The notes beneath the pieces are model-generated. The model was not told the origin of the DNA. It did no database searches and worked only from the letters and a program-made list of their open reading frames with translations. From Icerya purchasi (taxonomy: Eukaryota > Arthropoda > Insecta > Hemiptera > Monophlebidae): a stretch of DNA of 64,000 bases. Positions 35,280 through 47,111 of this stretch are shown here, piece after piece (position 1 is the first letter of the stretch; every line of letters begins with the position of its first letter). The stretch lies in NCBI GenBank assembly GCA_039619475.1, contig CM077116.1, positions 253,752,440-253,816,439 of the forward strand, read 5' to 3'. The position numbers and the translations under genes were made by a program.

Positions 35280-36090
35280 TTATTTCAATATTTTACACTT
35301 TTTTTGGTTTTGTATTTTCAATTTTAACGAACTAGCCTGTGAATCTGACAGGATTAAAATCTTCCTATTTTGTCGATTTCTCAGAAATTCCAGAGCCAAA
35401 AATATCGCGTGTAGTTCCATCAGGAAAGAAGACCCAGCGTATGTAATCGTATATACCTTGGTAATATGCAAATTATTATAGTAAAAATCGGCCGAATAAA
35501 TACCTCTTACCTTGTCCACTAACCCGTCATTGTGTAAATGTTCGTAACCTAAGTAACAATTTTTTAACAGTTCTTCAAATTGCACGTTATTTATTTGACT
35601 ATTGATCACATTATACACTTTATTATCTTCTATTTCTATCGAAAGTAGCGTCCAACGCTCATTCTAAATTAGATCATTTGTAGGACATTTAATATTGGAA
35701 ATAATGTTTAAATAAAACAATGGAAGCTTGTGATTAGTAAATAAACCGTTTTATTCTTCCGATAACTATTATGCAGCATATTATTTAAACGAAGAATACG
35801 TTTATTAATCACTTGTTATCTCTGTTCCCTAACTTTAACATAAAATTTATCCGAAATATATTGCATTCGTAAAGCCAGAGGCATCTTAACCACTTCTGCC
35901 AAAACACAATGAGAGAGAGAAGACGCCATGACTCCGATACACATTCTTAATGCCTTATTTCGGGTAGTCTGTTACTTCTTCATCCTACTTTGACTAATAT
36001 TCGTAAACGGTGCTACATAGTCTATATGTGCTCTTATTAATGCTTTGTATATCATCCTCACTGACTCTGGGTTCACACCCCATTTAGTTT
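35280..36090 (-). pseudogene. LINE fragment, RT thumb plus RNase H, second family
   Basis: Minus strand from about 36090: NPESVRMIYKALIRAHIDYV, then NKALRMCIGVMASSLSHCVL and MPLALRMQYISDKFYVK. This is the post-catalytic segment x-x-I-Y-x-A-L-I-R-x-x-x-D-Y and N-K-A-L-R-x-x-x-G of RNase-H-bearing LINEs. After frameshifts, 35470-35295 gives YAGSSFLMELHAIFLALEFL and then KILILSDSQAS, the RNase H Glu and Asp motifs. It lies in opposite orientation between two plus-strand fragments of the I-type family, so it probably inserted among them. Confidence 0.7.
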
Positions 36091-36099
36091 CCGCAATTA

Positions 36100-38035
36100 C
36101 TCTAATTAGATTTGTTCCTTTTACTCATTTCCTCAGAATTTTCGGCTTTCGGCCTGGTATTATCTCTCCTAATTATATTAGTATTTTCCTCTCTTGCATA
36201 TATAAATCCTTCATTCATAAATATTACACCTTGGCGTCTTTCTTTGGTATCTCCTGCGCTTTTGATAATGCTCATCTACCAACTCTAAGGTACAACTGCG
36301 ATTAACATTCCAACTCAATTCACTTCTCTTATTATTAATCTAATGACGAATCGTTCTATTTTTTCTTTTCAACATTTCTTTGCACTTTAAGAATCGGGAT
36401 CTTCCTCGAGGCTTCTCGCTCAGTCCTACTCTTTTTAACATCTATACTATTGGTATTGCTTCTCTTTCATTAAATTCCTCTTCTCTATTCTTTGCTGATG
36501 ATATCCTGCTCTTTTCTTTTTCCCATGATTGCTTTTAATTCGTCTCTTAATTTGTTACAACGTGCTCTTGTTTTAACTAACCTTTCGATTTCTCCTTCTA
36601 AGTCTTCTTATGTTGTATTTACCCTTCGACCCTATAATTCTGCTTCCATCAGTCTATCCTTAAACAGTACAGCTCTTTCTCGTATTAATCGTTTTTGCTA
36701 TCTTAGTATCTTCCTTGATAGTCGTTTGTCCTTCTCTGAACATATCAGATATCTTTTCTCCTATTCTATCAAAAATCTGCTGAAGACCTTATCGCCAACT
36801 AAATGACGTAGTGATCTTTAATTCTTATTTCTTTATATAAATCCACCATCCATTACAAATTTGACCACTATTCTTTTATTTATGCTTGTGCCTCCAAGTC
36901 CCGACTTTTTAAACTACATTTAATCCAAAATTTATGCTTTCGACTTTGTCTCGGTGTCCTTCAGTCCCAGCTCTTCCTGCTGAATTCAATACGGCACCTC
37001 TGTCTATCCGCAAATCCTATTTGAATTATTACTTCCTTACTAAACGTCTTCCACTTACATCCTCTACTCTCTTTCATTCCTACCTTTCAATTTACAGAAA
37101 TTGGCGTTTTGTGTCTAGGAACATTCCTATCTTACCTCTTATTTCTATTCGACTGTCCTTTAATAGTCTCGTTTCTCCTTCAATTTCAGTAACCATCCTG
37201 CCAGTGTATTTATTCTGTTCTCACTTTCAAAGCCGTAATTAAACTGCAATTCTGCAGCACTATCAATTCCTTCTTTCCGTCTCACGTAATCATTTTCACT
37301 GGTGATTCGAAAGGAACTGCTGATGTTGATGCCTGTTTTATTTTTCTAAATTTTAGCTTTTCCAAATAGTTTTGTCTTCCTTCTTTCTGTTCCATATTTA
37401 CGACCGAGTTGATGGCCATTTTATGTTTCTTTCATTTCCGCTAAACGTTTTTTTTTTTTCTTTCAATCTTTTGATTATCTCTGACTCCATGAGTGCCTTT
37501 CAGACCATCTGCTCTCCCCTCCATGATCATTCCTATGACTTGATTATTCTTCGCATACGTTCCCTTATCCAGATATGCTCTTCTTTCTGTGCGATTCGTA
37601 CTGATTCGTTGTGGGTTCTTGGCCATTCTAGCCCCTTTGATAACGAGGCGGCTGATTCTTTGGTTCGAGTTACTGTTTCTTCTCCCTTCCTCTTCAAAAA
37701 AATTCCATCCTCTAACCTTTTACCGCTCTATAAGAATTTCCATCTTTCACTCAAACAAAGCGCATTTGCGATTATGACCATGCGTTTATTATGTGTTCAT
37801 CTCTTTCTGTTGAGCGTTCTATTTTGTATTCCAGTTTTCTGAGACTGGGGATCTTCCTCCTCTGTTTTGCGCCGCTAATATCCTTTCTTTTCCTTCTCCA
37901 CGCATTATTCCCACTATTTGTTCCTTCCTACTAACAATATCTAATCGTATCAATATATAATTGATTCTTTCCTTTCCTAATCGTTGCTGGGTAAAGATCC
38001 TATGTTGCCTCCCCCACATACATACACAAAGACGA
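36100..38035 (+). pseudogene. I-type LINE, RT to RNase H to 3' end, decayed
   Basis: Fragments in order: 36130-36290 FGFRPGIISPN and FFGISCAFDNAHLPTL, where the catalytic Asp of the A motif (FLDIS in the 53 kb copy) has become Gly. Then 36400-36510 RGFSLSPTLFNIY and LFFADDILLFS with the intact ADD of motif C, and 36640-36806 CYLSIFLDSRLSFSEHI. Frameshifts separate these. 37372-37842 holds the RNase H: LIISDSMSAFQTICSPLHDH, LWVLGHSSPFDNEAADSLVR and then IPSSNLLPLYKNFHLSL. The 3' end (about 38035, GCTGGGTAAAGATCC...) resembles the 3' ends near 54.9 and 59.3 kb. Confidence 0.75.
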
Positions 38036-40091
38036 AATTTTTAATAAATTCGTCAGTGTTAGCCTTATCCGAAATTAACTGTTTTCGAGTCACTGCAGAT
38101 TTTAGTTGTTTTTAAGTGAACAATCCTTTTTAAAAACTAAACGAATCAAAAAATTCTGCTTGTATCGAGTTATCTGTCTATTCCATCTAGTCCCCTTTCG
38201 AATCCACGTTTCTTTTTGTTTCCTTCATTTCAACGCTCTGTTGTTGTTTCAATTATTCGCCTGTGTATTTGTGTTAATTGTATAAGTGAAATGTCGCTGT
38301 ATAACTGCATTTACTTATTTACCTCGCATTCGGTAAGACTTTTTTTATCATTTTTTTTTAAATTCTCTTAATCGGTTTTGCTTGTTTCGTAGGCTTTTTT
38401 ATTTATTTTTCCTCGCTTCATATAAGTGACGTCGTACCCTGTTTTCATAATGTATTTATGAAATCTCGATTTTCATTTATTCAAATTTTTTATTCGGAAT
38501 TAAGTTTTTTTTTTAACGTATTATTTCAAAAATTTATCGAAAAGAAGAAAAAAACAGGACACGGACTTACGATAAATATGCTGATCCGAATTTTTACACC
38601 ACTACTATTTTCATATGTATGTGTGTTGTCTTTTGTCAACTTAAATAGTAAATAATATAAATTTAAAAAGAAACCTTTGTTAAAAATACTAAATAAAAGA
38701 AAAAAGCTAGCTCATATAAGTAGCTAATAAATGGCGGAGCTGGTGCCGTTTCCCCCGAGTGTCCAGGTTTTCCTCCGACATTCCTGGACAGCTCCCCCGA
38801 TTTGCTGTCCAGGTACTCAAATTTCACCCAAATTCCCGTCAAGGTACTCAAAATTCACCTCAATCCCCGTCCAGGTGTCCAAAATTCACCCCAGACCGCT
38901 AATCCAAACTCAAAATTCACCCCAATTTGTATCCATGCGATCAAATTTAACCTAAATTCCCGTCCAGGTACTCGAAATTCACCCCAATTTGTGTCCAGGT
39001 GTCCAAAGTTACCCCGAGTTCCCCCAAGTTTCCCCCGAGTGTCCAGGGTTCCCCCCAATTTTCCTGGACAGTTCTACTAAACCGAACGTCTAAACAGTGT
39101 CCAGAGGTCAATAAACTACCCAAAGTGTTATTTGGGGGCGCAAGTAACCCCAATTAGTGTCCAGGTGCTGAAAGTTCCCCCAAGTTCCCTAAATTTCTTT
39201 GAAATTCCCCAGTACGCGTCCTGCTCGTTTCCGATAAACCGAACAGATTATTAATTAACATAAGTACATTAATTAACGTCTGAGAGTAAACCAAGTCTCC
39301 ACTAGCCCCGCCCACCCGCTGCTTTACCACGATTTTTTTAAAAATTCCAAGGCCTAAGTATGAAAATTCCAAAAGTTAACCCCAATATATTATTTAAAGC
39401 GTAAATCTAACCTATAACTCCAGTTCACACCTCTCACACGTATATTTCGATCCCGCACACGTTCCGGTCGCCGACGCGAAAGCGCACGCGCCGATCCCAC
39501 GCATATTCCGATCTCCGCCGCGATATCACACACACACATACGCGCTCCGTTCCCGATACCGCGATTATTTCTTAAATATTTCAAAGTCTAAGTATACATA
39601 ATATAAAATTAGCCGAAGCAAAATTTTTTTTTTTTTCATGATTCCCCGATCTTACTGCCATATGCCAAGACGCACGTCCCGATCGCGCGCATATATCTAA
39701 CATAACGTTCTACGCCGCGATAGCGCACACGCCGATCCCCCGCACGTGTCGTCCGTTTACGCTGCTTCAATTATTTTTTTAATTATTATTTTTTTTTCAC
39801 ATAATAACCCAATCCCTGCTCTGTTGTCTAAACCTAACCGGTTATCCAAAACATTTACAAATTAACAAATCAATTATTTTTATAGTCTAAATTAGCCTTA
39901 GTCTCCTTTACCCCTTCCACCCTCTTTTCCGATCAATTTCGTTGTTTTAATATCGAATATATCGCATTCAATTTACTTTTACTGCGACCATTAAACCCCC
40001 GATCGACGCTCCCGACGTCGTAGTCATCTCATATTGAGAGGTAATTATTTTTTTATGTGACCGCTATGAATGCACACCGTCCATTCACGCA

Positions 40092-40600
40092 CACCCATCT
40101 GCTATCGTTAGTTCCCATACCGTTCATAATAACTTTTATTCAACTCCAAGTATTATGGAATTATTCCAATTATATATTTTCTTCACTCCCGATCATTTCT
40201 TCTGACCGTTCATAATATTTTTATTTTCCTCCGGTTCTAAAAATAAATCCTACAATGTCTTCAACGCGATGAATGCGCACACATCTTCTGCAGTTAGTTT
40301 CCATACCGATCTTAATAATTTTTCGAGCCTAAATATTATAGAAATAGCCGAAGTACATTTTTTTCGTTTCTGATCATTTCTTCCGACCGTTCATAATATT
40401 TTTATTTTTCTCTGGTTCTAAAAATAAATCCTACAATGTCTTCAACGCGATGAATGCACACACATCTGCCGTCGTTAGTTCCCATACCGTTCATAATAAC
40501 TTTTTTCAACTCCAAGTATTATGGAATTATTCTAACTATATTTTTTTTTTTCGCTTCCGATCGTTTCTCCCGAACGATCATAATTTTTTTCCATACATAT
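40092..40600 (+). repeat. About 185-190 bp tandem repeat in the Foldback-like loop
   Basis: Three copies begin at about 40092, 40280 and 40466; the last is partial. Each carries TAGTTCCCATACCGTTCATA (or a variant), then CAAGTATTATGGAATTATTC or a variant. The first two also carry CTAAAAATAAATCCTACAAT and GTCTTCAACGCGATGAATGC. They are diverged by roughly a tenth. Confidence 0.75.
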
Positions 40601-41277
40601 GCATTCAAAAATGAAATCGAGTATAATTTTATTTAACACGGTTTCATAATTTCCCTCTCCATCCCCTATTCATCCTACACGAATTACAATTCTTTCATAA
40701 TATATATTCTAGACCCAGTCAAACAATCAACTCTCGTGGAAGTGTAGACGTTGCCTCCAACACCCATTTTACCATCAGTTATTGTATATTATTGTCAAAT
40801 TATTTTTCCAAAAGCCTTTTTAAAATTTTTTCACGTTCGTACATATTTTTTATTTGCACGACATTCGTTTCAATGCACACACGTTTCCATACCGATTGTA
40901 ATATTTATTTATTTTTCATCCCCTCCCAGACTTCATACACATCCCACTAGCACGTTCAACGATAGTTTCTTTATTGATCATGTACATTTTTTCTGCATTA
41001 GCCGCGGGAGCGTAGCACATCAATCCATCCCACACACTATGCGTCCTCATATATTTAATTTTTAATTAACGATCTTTAATTATTTTTACTGGTATTATTT
41101 TTCCTACACAATCACTCTATCATACATACTTTACACTGTGAAAATAATTTTAGCCTTTCGATAGAGGAAATCTCCGATCACTAAATAATTGTTATAGGCG
41201 TCCTATTTTTAATATTATACACATCTCAGTATAATTATTAAACGAAGGAATTCGCAGCATCGTTGCTGCAATCGCAC

Positions 41278-42050
41278 CAGTCTTTCTTTTTAGGAATCGT
41301 CAACCTCTGCAGGTATACGCCTCATCGCTACACCAGCCTTTGTCTGCACGGGTTGCTTATCTTTAAGGCCCCTCGTGTGTCGCACACTATTTACCGTTAT
41401 TAGATAGAAGTATATTTTTTACACTCGCACACGCACCTATACGCACACATTTAACATTAGGGTCATTGGTCAGGCGACATTTCCAAGAACAATCACTGCT
41501 CCGCTGTCTAAGCTGCATCACCGATCGTTCGCATCATTATTGATGAAGCGCCCTTTTTTACAATAGGATAATTTACGACGTCTATACACCTTTTCTAGGA
41601 ATCAAGGTAAAAGCGACCAATCTTTCCCACTGAAACCGGTTTTTAGACACGCCCCCAGTCTTTCTTTTTAGGAATTGACAACTTCTACAGGTATAAATCT
41701 CATTAACATGACAGCCTTTGTATGCGAGGGTTCTTTATCTTCAAGGTCATTTACGTGTCGCACGCTATTTACCATTATTCAGCAGAAGAATATTTTTTTT
41801 TTTTTTGCGTTCGCATACACATGTACGCATACATTTAACATCAGGCTCGTTTTCAAGAACAACAATCGCTGCTCCACAACCTAAACCGCCTCGTCTCACC
41901 ATTCACCCGCAACATTATTGAAGCCTCTATCATGTACCTGCATTTACGACCTTTTACAACAGGATAATTTATGACGTCTATACACCTTTTCTAGGAATCA
42001 AGGTGAAAGCGGTCAATCTCTCCCGCTGAAACCGGTTTTTCACACACGTT
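41278..42050 (+). repeat. About 375 bp tandem duplication in the Foldback-like loop
   Basis: Two copies begin at AGTCTTTCTTTTTAGGAAT (about 41280 and 41659). Each ends in ACGTCTATACACCTTTTCTA, GGAATCAAGGT and GCTGAAACCGGTTTTT. The copies are diverged and share blocks throughout, including GTGTCGCACRCTATTTACC. Confidence 0.75.
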
Positions 42051-43271
42051 ACACAATGGTATAATGTGTAGTTCAGGGCTTCGTCTTCCACCGCTCGTTT
42101 CTGGAGGTACCGTTTGTTAGCATTAACATGAATATGATACTGCCGTGTGGTAAGAGCATCATACAGAACGATCACGTCCGAGAAATAATCGCGGTATCGG
42201 GAACGGAGCGCGTATGTGTGTGTGTGATATCGCGGCGGAGATCGGAATATGCGTGGGATCGGCGCGTGCGCTTTCGCGTCGGCGACCGGAACGTGTGCGG
42301 GATCGAAATATACGTGTGAGAGGTGTGAACTGGAGTTATAGGTTAGATTTACGCTTTAAATAATATATTGGGGTTAACTTTTGGAATTTTCATACTTAGG
42401 CCTTGGAATTTTTAAAAAAATCGTGGTAAAGCAGCGGGTGGGCGGGGCTAGTGGAGACTTGGTTTACTCTCAGACGTTAATTAATGTACTTATGTTAATT
42501 AATAATCTGTTCGGTTTATCGGAAACGAGCAGGACGCGTACTGGGGAATTTCAAAGAAATTTAGGGAACTTGGGGGAACTTTCAGCACCTGGACACTAAT
42601 TGGGGTTACTTGCGCCCCCAAATAACACTTTGGGTAGTTTATTGACCTCTGGACACTGTTTAGACGTTCGGTTTAGTAGAACTGTCCAGGAAAATTGGGG
42701 GGAACCCTGGACACTCGGGGGAAACTTGGGGGAACTCGGGGTAACTTTGGACACCTGGACACAAATTGGGGTGAATTTCGAGTACCTGGACGGGAATTTA
42801 GGTTAAATTTGATCGCATGGATACAAATTGGGGTGAATTTTGAGTTAGGATTAGCGGTCTGGGGTGAATTTTGAGCACATGGACACAAATTGGGGTTCGG
42901 ATAAGCGGAACTGTCCAGGAAAATTGGGGGGGAAGTGGGAGGAACTGTGGGAAAACGTGGGTGAATTTTGGACACCTGGACACAAATTGGGGTGAATTTT
43001 GACTATCTGAATGGGAATTTAGGTTAAATTTGATCGCATGGATACAAATTGGGGTGAATTTTGAGTTTGGATTAGCGGTCTGGGGTGAATTTTGGACACC
43101 TGGACGGGGATTGAGGTGAATTTTGAGTACCTTGACGGGAATTTGGGTGAAATTTGAGTACCTGGACGGCAAATCGGGGGAACTGTCCAGGAATGTCGGA
43201 GGAAAACCTGGACACTCGGGGAAAACTCGGGGAAACTGCACCAGCTCCGCCATTTATTAGCTACTCATATA

Positions 43272-45590
43272 CCGAAATAAAGAACAATATTTATTCTTTC
43301 AAAATTTTTAAATCGTACGTTTTATTTCGATCGCCCGTACTACATTAAATGATCGAACTAAAGAATTTTTACAATCAGTGAGAAAACTAACACCTGTTCT
43401 TCATATTATACATATAGTTGTATGTGTATACTTAGTCTAACCATAAATGCCGCCAGTGCTTTAAACATCAATAATTCAAAAATGAAGAATTGGAGAAAGC
43501 GGATAAAATACATCTGCAAAGTACAAATAACTTTTTGCAACAGTGTTTTCATTCAGAATGTTCCCCTTAATTTTTTTTTTCTTGGATTATTGAATACACA
43601 GCATTAAACTTTCTGGCCGTCACTCTATATGCATATACGCAATATTTTACAGAGAATTTTTTTTTGAACAGCTCTAAATTTGTATGGGTTTTTAGCAAGC
43701 TGTTTCTCTTAAAATACTGAGCCATAATTGAAGTGTAGTTCAAATCGTCAAGAGAACAAGTCGGATGTCTCTTGATAAACCCTGGACATGTTCTGATATA
43801 AAATCACTTCTTTTCATTTTTATGAACATGTAGTGAACACGTTCGCCAAAGTACATCAAGAAATCGCATTAGAATCTGTTGTGAAGCTTCTGTCTTCTAC
43901 TTTATTACACGAAACAGACTGGATCTTCTAACAAGATTCCGCACTTACACTTAAGTTCAGACAACAAAACATAGCTCGACAACAATATTTCAGGGTTTAT
44001 GAAAATGTCTGATTGGCACCTCGAATGTCTTGACTTGAACTCCCTTAATTATGACTTAATATTTTGGAGGAAATCTAGCTTGCCAAAAATGCCATGCAAA
44101 TTTTGGAGTCACTTAAAAAAGTCCCAAAAGTTCGCCTAAAACGGTGCGTACATATATATAGCACGGTAGTCAGAATGCTTGGAATATTACATTTTCAAAA
44201 TGAAGAGGAACATTTTGAATGAAAAGCACCGTAGTAGAATAGTAACTATTTGTACTGTGTAATATTTAATTTTTCCAATTTTTTATAGTTTTTTTTCTTT
44301 TTGAATTACTAACGTTTAAAGTACTGACATTATTAATAACTAGACCAAGGTGTATATGTAATATAAATAATTTTATGGAAAAAATTGAAATATACTCATG
44401 ACTTAACTATACCTAAAGAAATATATATATACAGAATAACTTATTGGTTTTTAGTAAAAAGAGTGAAATAGTAATTTAATAATAAACATAACTAAAATGA
44501 AGATAATGAATTTTATATCAGTTCTTGCGTTAGATGAATTGTGAATAATTTCACCGAAATGAACAGATAAATGTTTGAATATCAGGTCTGAATCGTTAGA
44601 CTTCGGCATAATAGTAGATCAGCATTTACGATAGGGGACATGTATGCAAATTATGTTGATAATAAAAACAAAATAAGTTAATGAAATACGGCATGCAAAC
44701 ATGCAGCATAACGAAGCAAACAGTATAAATAAAATTAACTGTCTTTAAATGAAGTTTAAAGTTAAAAGCGGTAAAAGAAGAGAGGAATAAATATACGATA
44801 TTTAAAGGTAAAAAGTAGGTATTAATTAGACGTATTCTCAAAACCTAAGAACGTGATGATAAATGAACTGAAAACAGAAAATTAGACTAAATATTTTTTC
44901 ATAAAAAAAACAAGTATAATACCGATACTGAAAATTTGGACAACAAATAAATAAGTCATATACAATAAATAGACGAAATGACAACCCAGATACATATAAC
45001 TTAATTAAAAAAACGTGCCAACATATTTTTTAAATGAATCATGTATTTCTGATTTGTCAGTTCGTTTATCTATTGTACAACGGAAATTTTTGATAATATT
45101 AATAACTGTAAATAAGTTGTAACAAAAATTTCGAATAGACTTTTAGAGAAGAATCGAACAGTTAGAATAGATTTTATAAAAATTGGATGCAGAAAGAAAA
45201 TTAAAGCAGTGAGATGTACAGAGAAAGAAAAAACGAAAAAAAGGTAAAGGAAAAATCGGAAACGATAAAATATAAATAATTAGTTTATCAGACAAAGATT
45301 GTAAATATTAGAATAGAAATATTTCATTTGGAACAACAGTTACACTGTAAATTTGTTAAATAGACGTTGAACAGTCTATTTGAAAAAAAGAGAAAAAATC
45401 ATCGGTGTATAAATAAATTTAACTATTCGTCTTCATAAAAAAAAAGGTACGTATTACAAATTTAAAACTTTCACAGAGCGGTTCGCATTAGAATCTGAAT
45501 TGTGTTTGCTGAAAATCTCATTTCTAATGCGTATATGTTTAAGGGAATATTATCATAATTTTGCTAATAACATTTTTCGTTATATTTTAG
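43272..45590 (+). pseudogene. Intron tail with a decayed Tc1-type transposase (43916-44220)
   Basis: Plus strand 43916 on reads DWIF-stop-QDSALTLKFRQQNIAR, then after a frameshift SDWHLECLDLNSLNYDLIFW and KNAMQILESLKKVPK. These follow the Tc1 order: Q-D-x-A-x-x-x (second catalytic Asp), W-P-x-x-S-P-D-L-N-P-x-D-Y-x-x-W (third acidic position region), then a helix with L-x-x-A-x-x-x-x-P. Several residues, including S-P-D, are mutated and stops occur. No terminal repeats were found. The rest, to the splice acceptor at 45590, is AT-rich with nothing recognisable. Confidence 0.65.
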
Positions 45591-45753
45591 GTTAGCCAGT
45601 AAAGATGAAATACCGAATGTGACAAATCTAAAGAGCTCTACCAAGGAAAGTGCCGATGTCCGTCCGAATAAAAAACCATGTAATGGAACTAATTATAAGT
45701 TTTCCAAATACACTGAATACATTAACTTTGTAGGTGCCAGTGATAACCCTTAG
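45591..45753 (+). CDS. INTS13: INTS13 last coding exon
   Basis: The acceptor CGTTATATTTTAG ends at 45590. The G completes Gln, then LASKDEIPNVTNLKSSTKES, DVRPNKKPCNGTNYKF, SKYTEYINFVGASDNP and TAG. The phase fits the exon at 22886 exactly. SKYTEYINFVGASDN resembles the family's C-terminal R-K-x-x-E-F-A-G-R-L-N-S stretch, which in vertebrate INTS13 lies close to the C-terminus and belongs to the part that contacts the Integrator cleavage module. The S-L-L-S-L-W motif expected just before it is not obvious, so either an additional exon was missed or the C-terminus has diverged. The assignment is good on phase and position, moderate on sequence. Confidence 0.68.
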
Positions 45754-46829
45754 TATCTGCGCTCTTTTTTATACTTTGCTATTCCATTCCAATTGGCTGT
45801 TTAATGCTAGCTGTCAGTTATTTTAATCATTATAACGGTTGACGTCGGGGAGCTGAATTCTTTTACCGAATTAATTATTATTTCCGAAGCGCTAATTAAA
45901 AAGCTTGCTATTTGATAAATTTAGTACTTAAGCTAAACTTCTATTTTACTATAAAAATTAAAATTTTGAATATTTTCTGTTCTTAAAATTCCATATGCTT
46001 AACTTTCGATAAAAGACGTTAAGGTAGGTTTGCACATAACCCATATTAAATAAGTTAAACGATTAAAATACCATGTACATTCTCCGTTGATTAAATCCGT
46101 GCCTGATACCTTATTAGGATCCAACATTTTAAAATGTTTATCAAACTGACGTCAACATCCCAAGCTCCTCGGTTTACATTCTAAAACTGTCGGGTTATTT
46201 TTAATGCCGTCTCTTAGGAATTAATTACCGGTTTCGAATTGATATGATTCGAACCATGTAACCTTTACGGTTTGTTTTTGCATTTATTTTTATCATTTTT
46301 ATTCTAATAAATTTTTTGTTAATTTTTCGTTTTTTTGTTTATTTGTTCTTTTATTATTTATTTACACGCTATGTGCAACTAAACTAGAAGGTCGCGTGTA
46401 CTTATGATTAAAACTTAAATTATATTAACGGAAGAAAACCAGCAGCTCTGAAGAAAGAGATCAGAGAAGAAATTGTAATTGAATTATCCTGAAGAATAAC
46501 AGAAATATTTTGATGAATATTTAATTTTTGTCAAAAAGGACATTTTACTACAAAATGTTTTATAGTCGTGTTTAACATACAAGGTACTGCTCATGCACAA
46601 GTTTATCAAGTATATGCCTGTACGTTAGGCTAGTGTGTCCCAAGCGAAGGCGACACAAAAAAAAACTCGCTTTCTGCGCCATTCTGTCGATAATTCCACG
46701 CTCTTACGTGTTTTTTACAATGGTGTAAAGATGAACAGGTTATTGTGATTGATTCATTCGTTGTGTTTGTCATAGTTCCAGCAAAAGGTCTTATATTCAG
46801 TTTTTCATATCTTCGAAGGGAGCTTTATA
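45754..46829. other. INTS13 3' UTR and intergenic sequence
   Basis: No coding sequence that I can support. From about 46600 the sequence becomes richer in GC and may already belong to the 5' part of the LINE that follows. Confidence 0.4.
46306..46311 (+). promoter_or_regulatory. Candidate INTS13 polyadenylation signal
   Basis: AATAAA 553 bp after the stop codon, followed by T-rich sequence (ATTTTTTGTTAATTTTTCG). It is a reasonable end for the 3' UTR, but AT-rich DNA produces this hexamer by chance. Confidence 0.4.
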
Positions 46830-47111
46830 TTGGATATTCGACGCAGGACGTCTCCTGGCAGCTTCCTTGCAACCGAGATTTCATTTTACAATCGGTATTT
46901 GTATTACTTGATTGGGGGGCACGGGATGAGCCTCCAAGTATGCTGTTGTACGAATGTGATTAACATGCTAAATACGATACAGCTGGCGCCCCCTGGAAAC
47001 AGTGTCATTTATGACGCTGGCCAATCATCCCACTCCCGGTCGAACAACCCTATTACCGGGCAGAAACGGTCCTTCTCAGGACCACAAAAAACAAAACAAA
47101 AGGACCAATGA
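46830..47111 (+). CDS. Possible LINE ORF1 remnant
   Basis: A 93-residue frame whose last part reads NTIQLAPPGNSVIYDAGQSS, then NPITGQKRSFSGPQKTKQKD. Its stop overlaps the start of the endonuclease frame as ATGA (47108-47111), the usual ORF1/ORF2 arrangement in many LINEs. No zinc knuckles are present, so only the C-terminal tail of an ORF1 could be represented. The true 5' end of the element is not visible. Confidence 0.35.
   Translation: MDIRRRTSPGSFLATEISFYNRYLYYLIGGHGMSLQVCCCTNVINMLNTIQLAPPGNSVIYDAGQSSHSRSNNPITGQKRSFSGPQKTKQKDQ

Larger units (their letters stand above)
38719..43265. mobile_element. Foldback-like element, non-coding, 4.5 kb
   Basis: Left arm 38719-39572 and right arm 42181-43265 are inverted copies from AGTAGCTAATAAATGGCGGA to AGAAATAATCGCGG and its complement. 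The direct repeat CATATA flanks both ends (38713-38718, 43266-43271). The outer arms are tandem 31 bp units (GTCCAGGTACTCGAAATTCA plus CCCCAATTTGT and variants). The inner parts are unique and nearly identical; the 72-codon frame at 39154-39372 minus equals 42381-42599 plus. The loop (39573-42180) has its own tandem repeats and no coding sequence. Inverted arms made of short tandem repeats around a loop are the structure of Foldback elements; the 31 bp unit length matches what I remember for the Drosophila FB element. It encodes no transposase, so it would need one in trans. Confidence 0.85.
23207..45590 (+). other. INTS13 last intron, about 22.4 kb, transposon-filled
   Basis: It is bounded by a consensus donor GTAAGT at 23207 and an acceptor TTATATTTTAG at 45590. 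The phases on both sides agree (two bases CA, completed by G to Gln). It contains a long palindromic element, several LINE fragments with RNase H, a Foldback-like element and a Tc1 relic, described separately. All other INTS13 introns here are about 1.6 to 5.8 kb. Further small exons inside it cannot be excluded. The C-terminal S-L-L-S-L-W motif known from other INTS13 proteins is not seen in the flanking exons. Confidence 0.7.

Noticed and set aside
38731..39372. Several ORFs in the Foldback-like arms (Pro/Asn/Ser-rich or Gly/Leu-rich)
   Set aside because: They arise from translating the 31 bp tandem units and reappear on the opposite strand of the other arm. 31 is not a multiple of three, so no stable repeat peptide exists.
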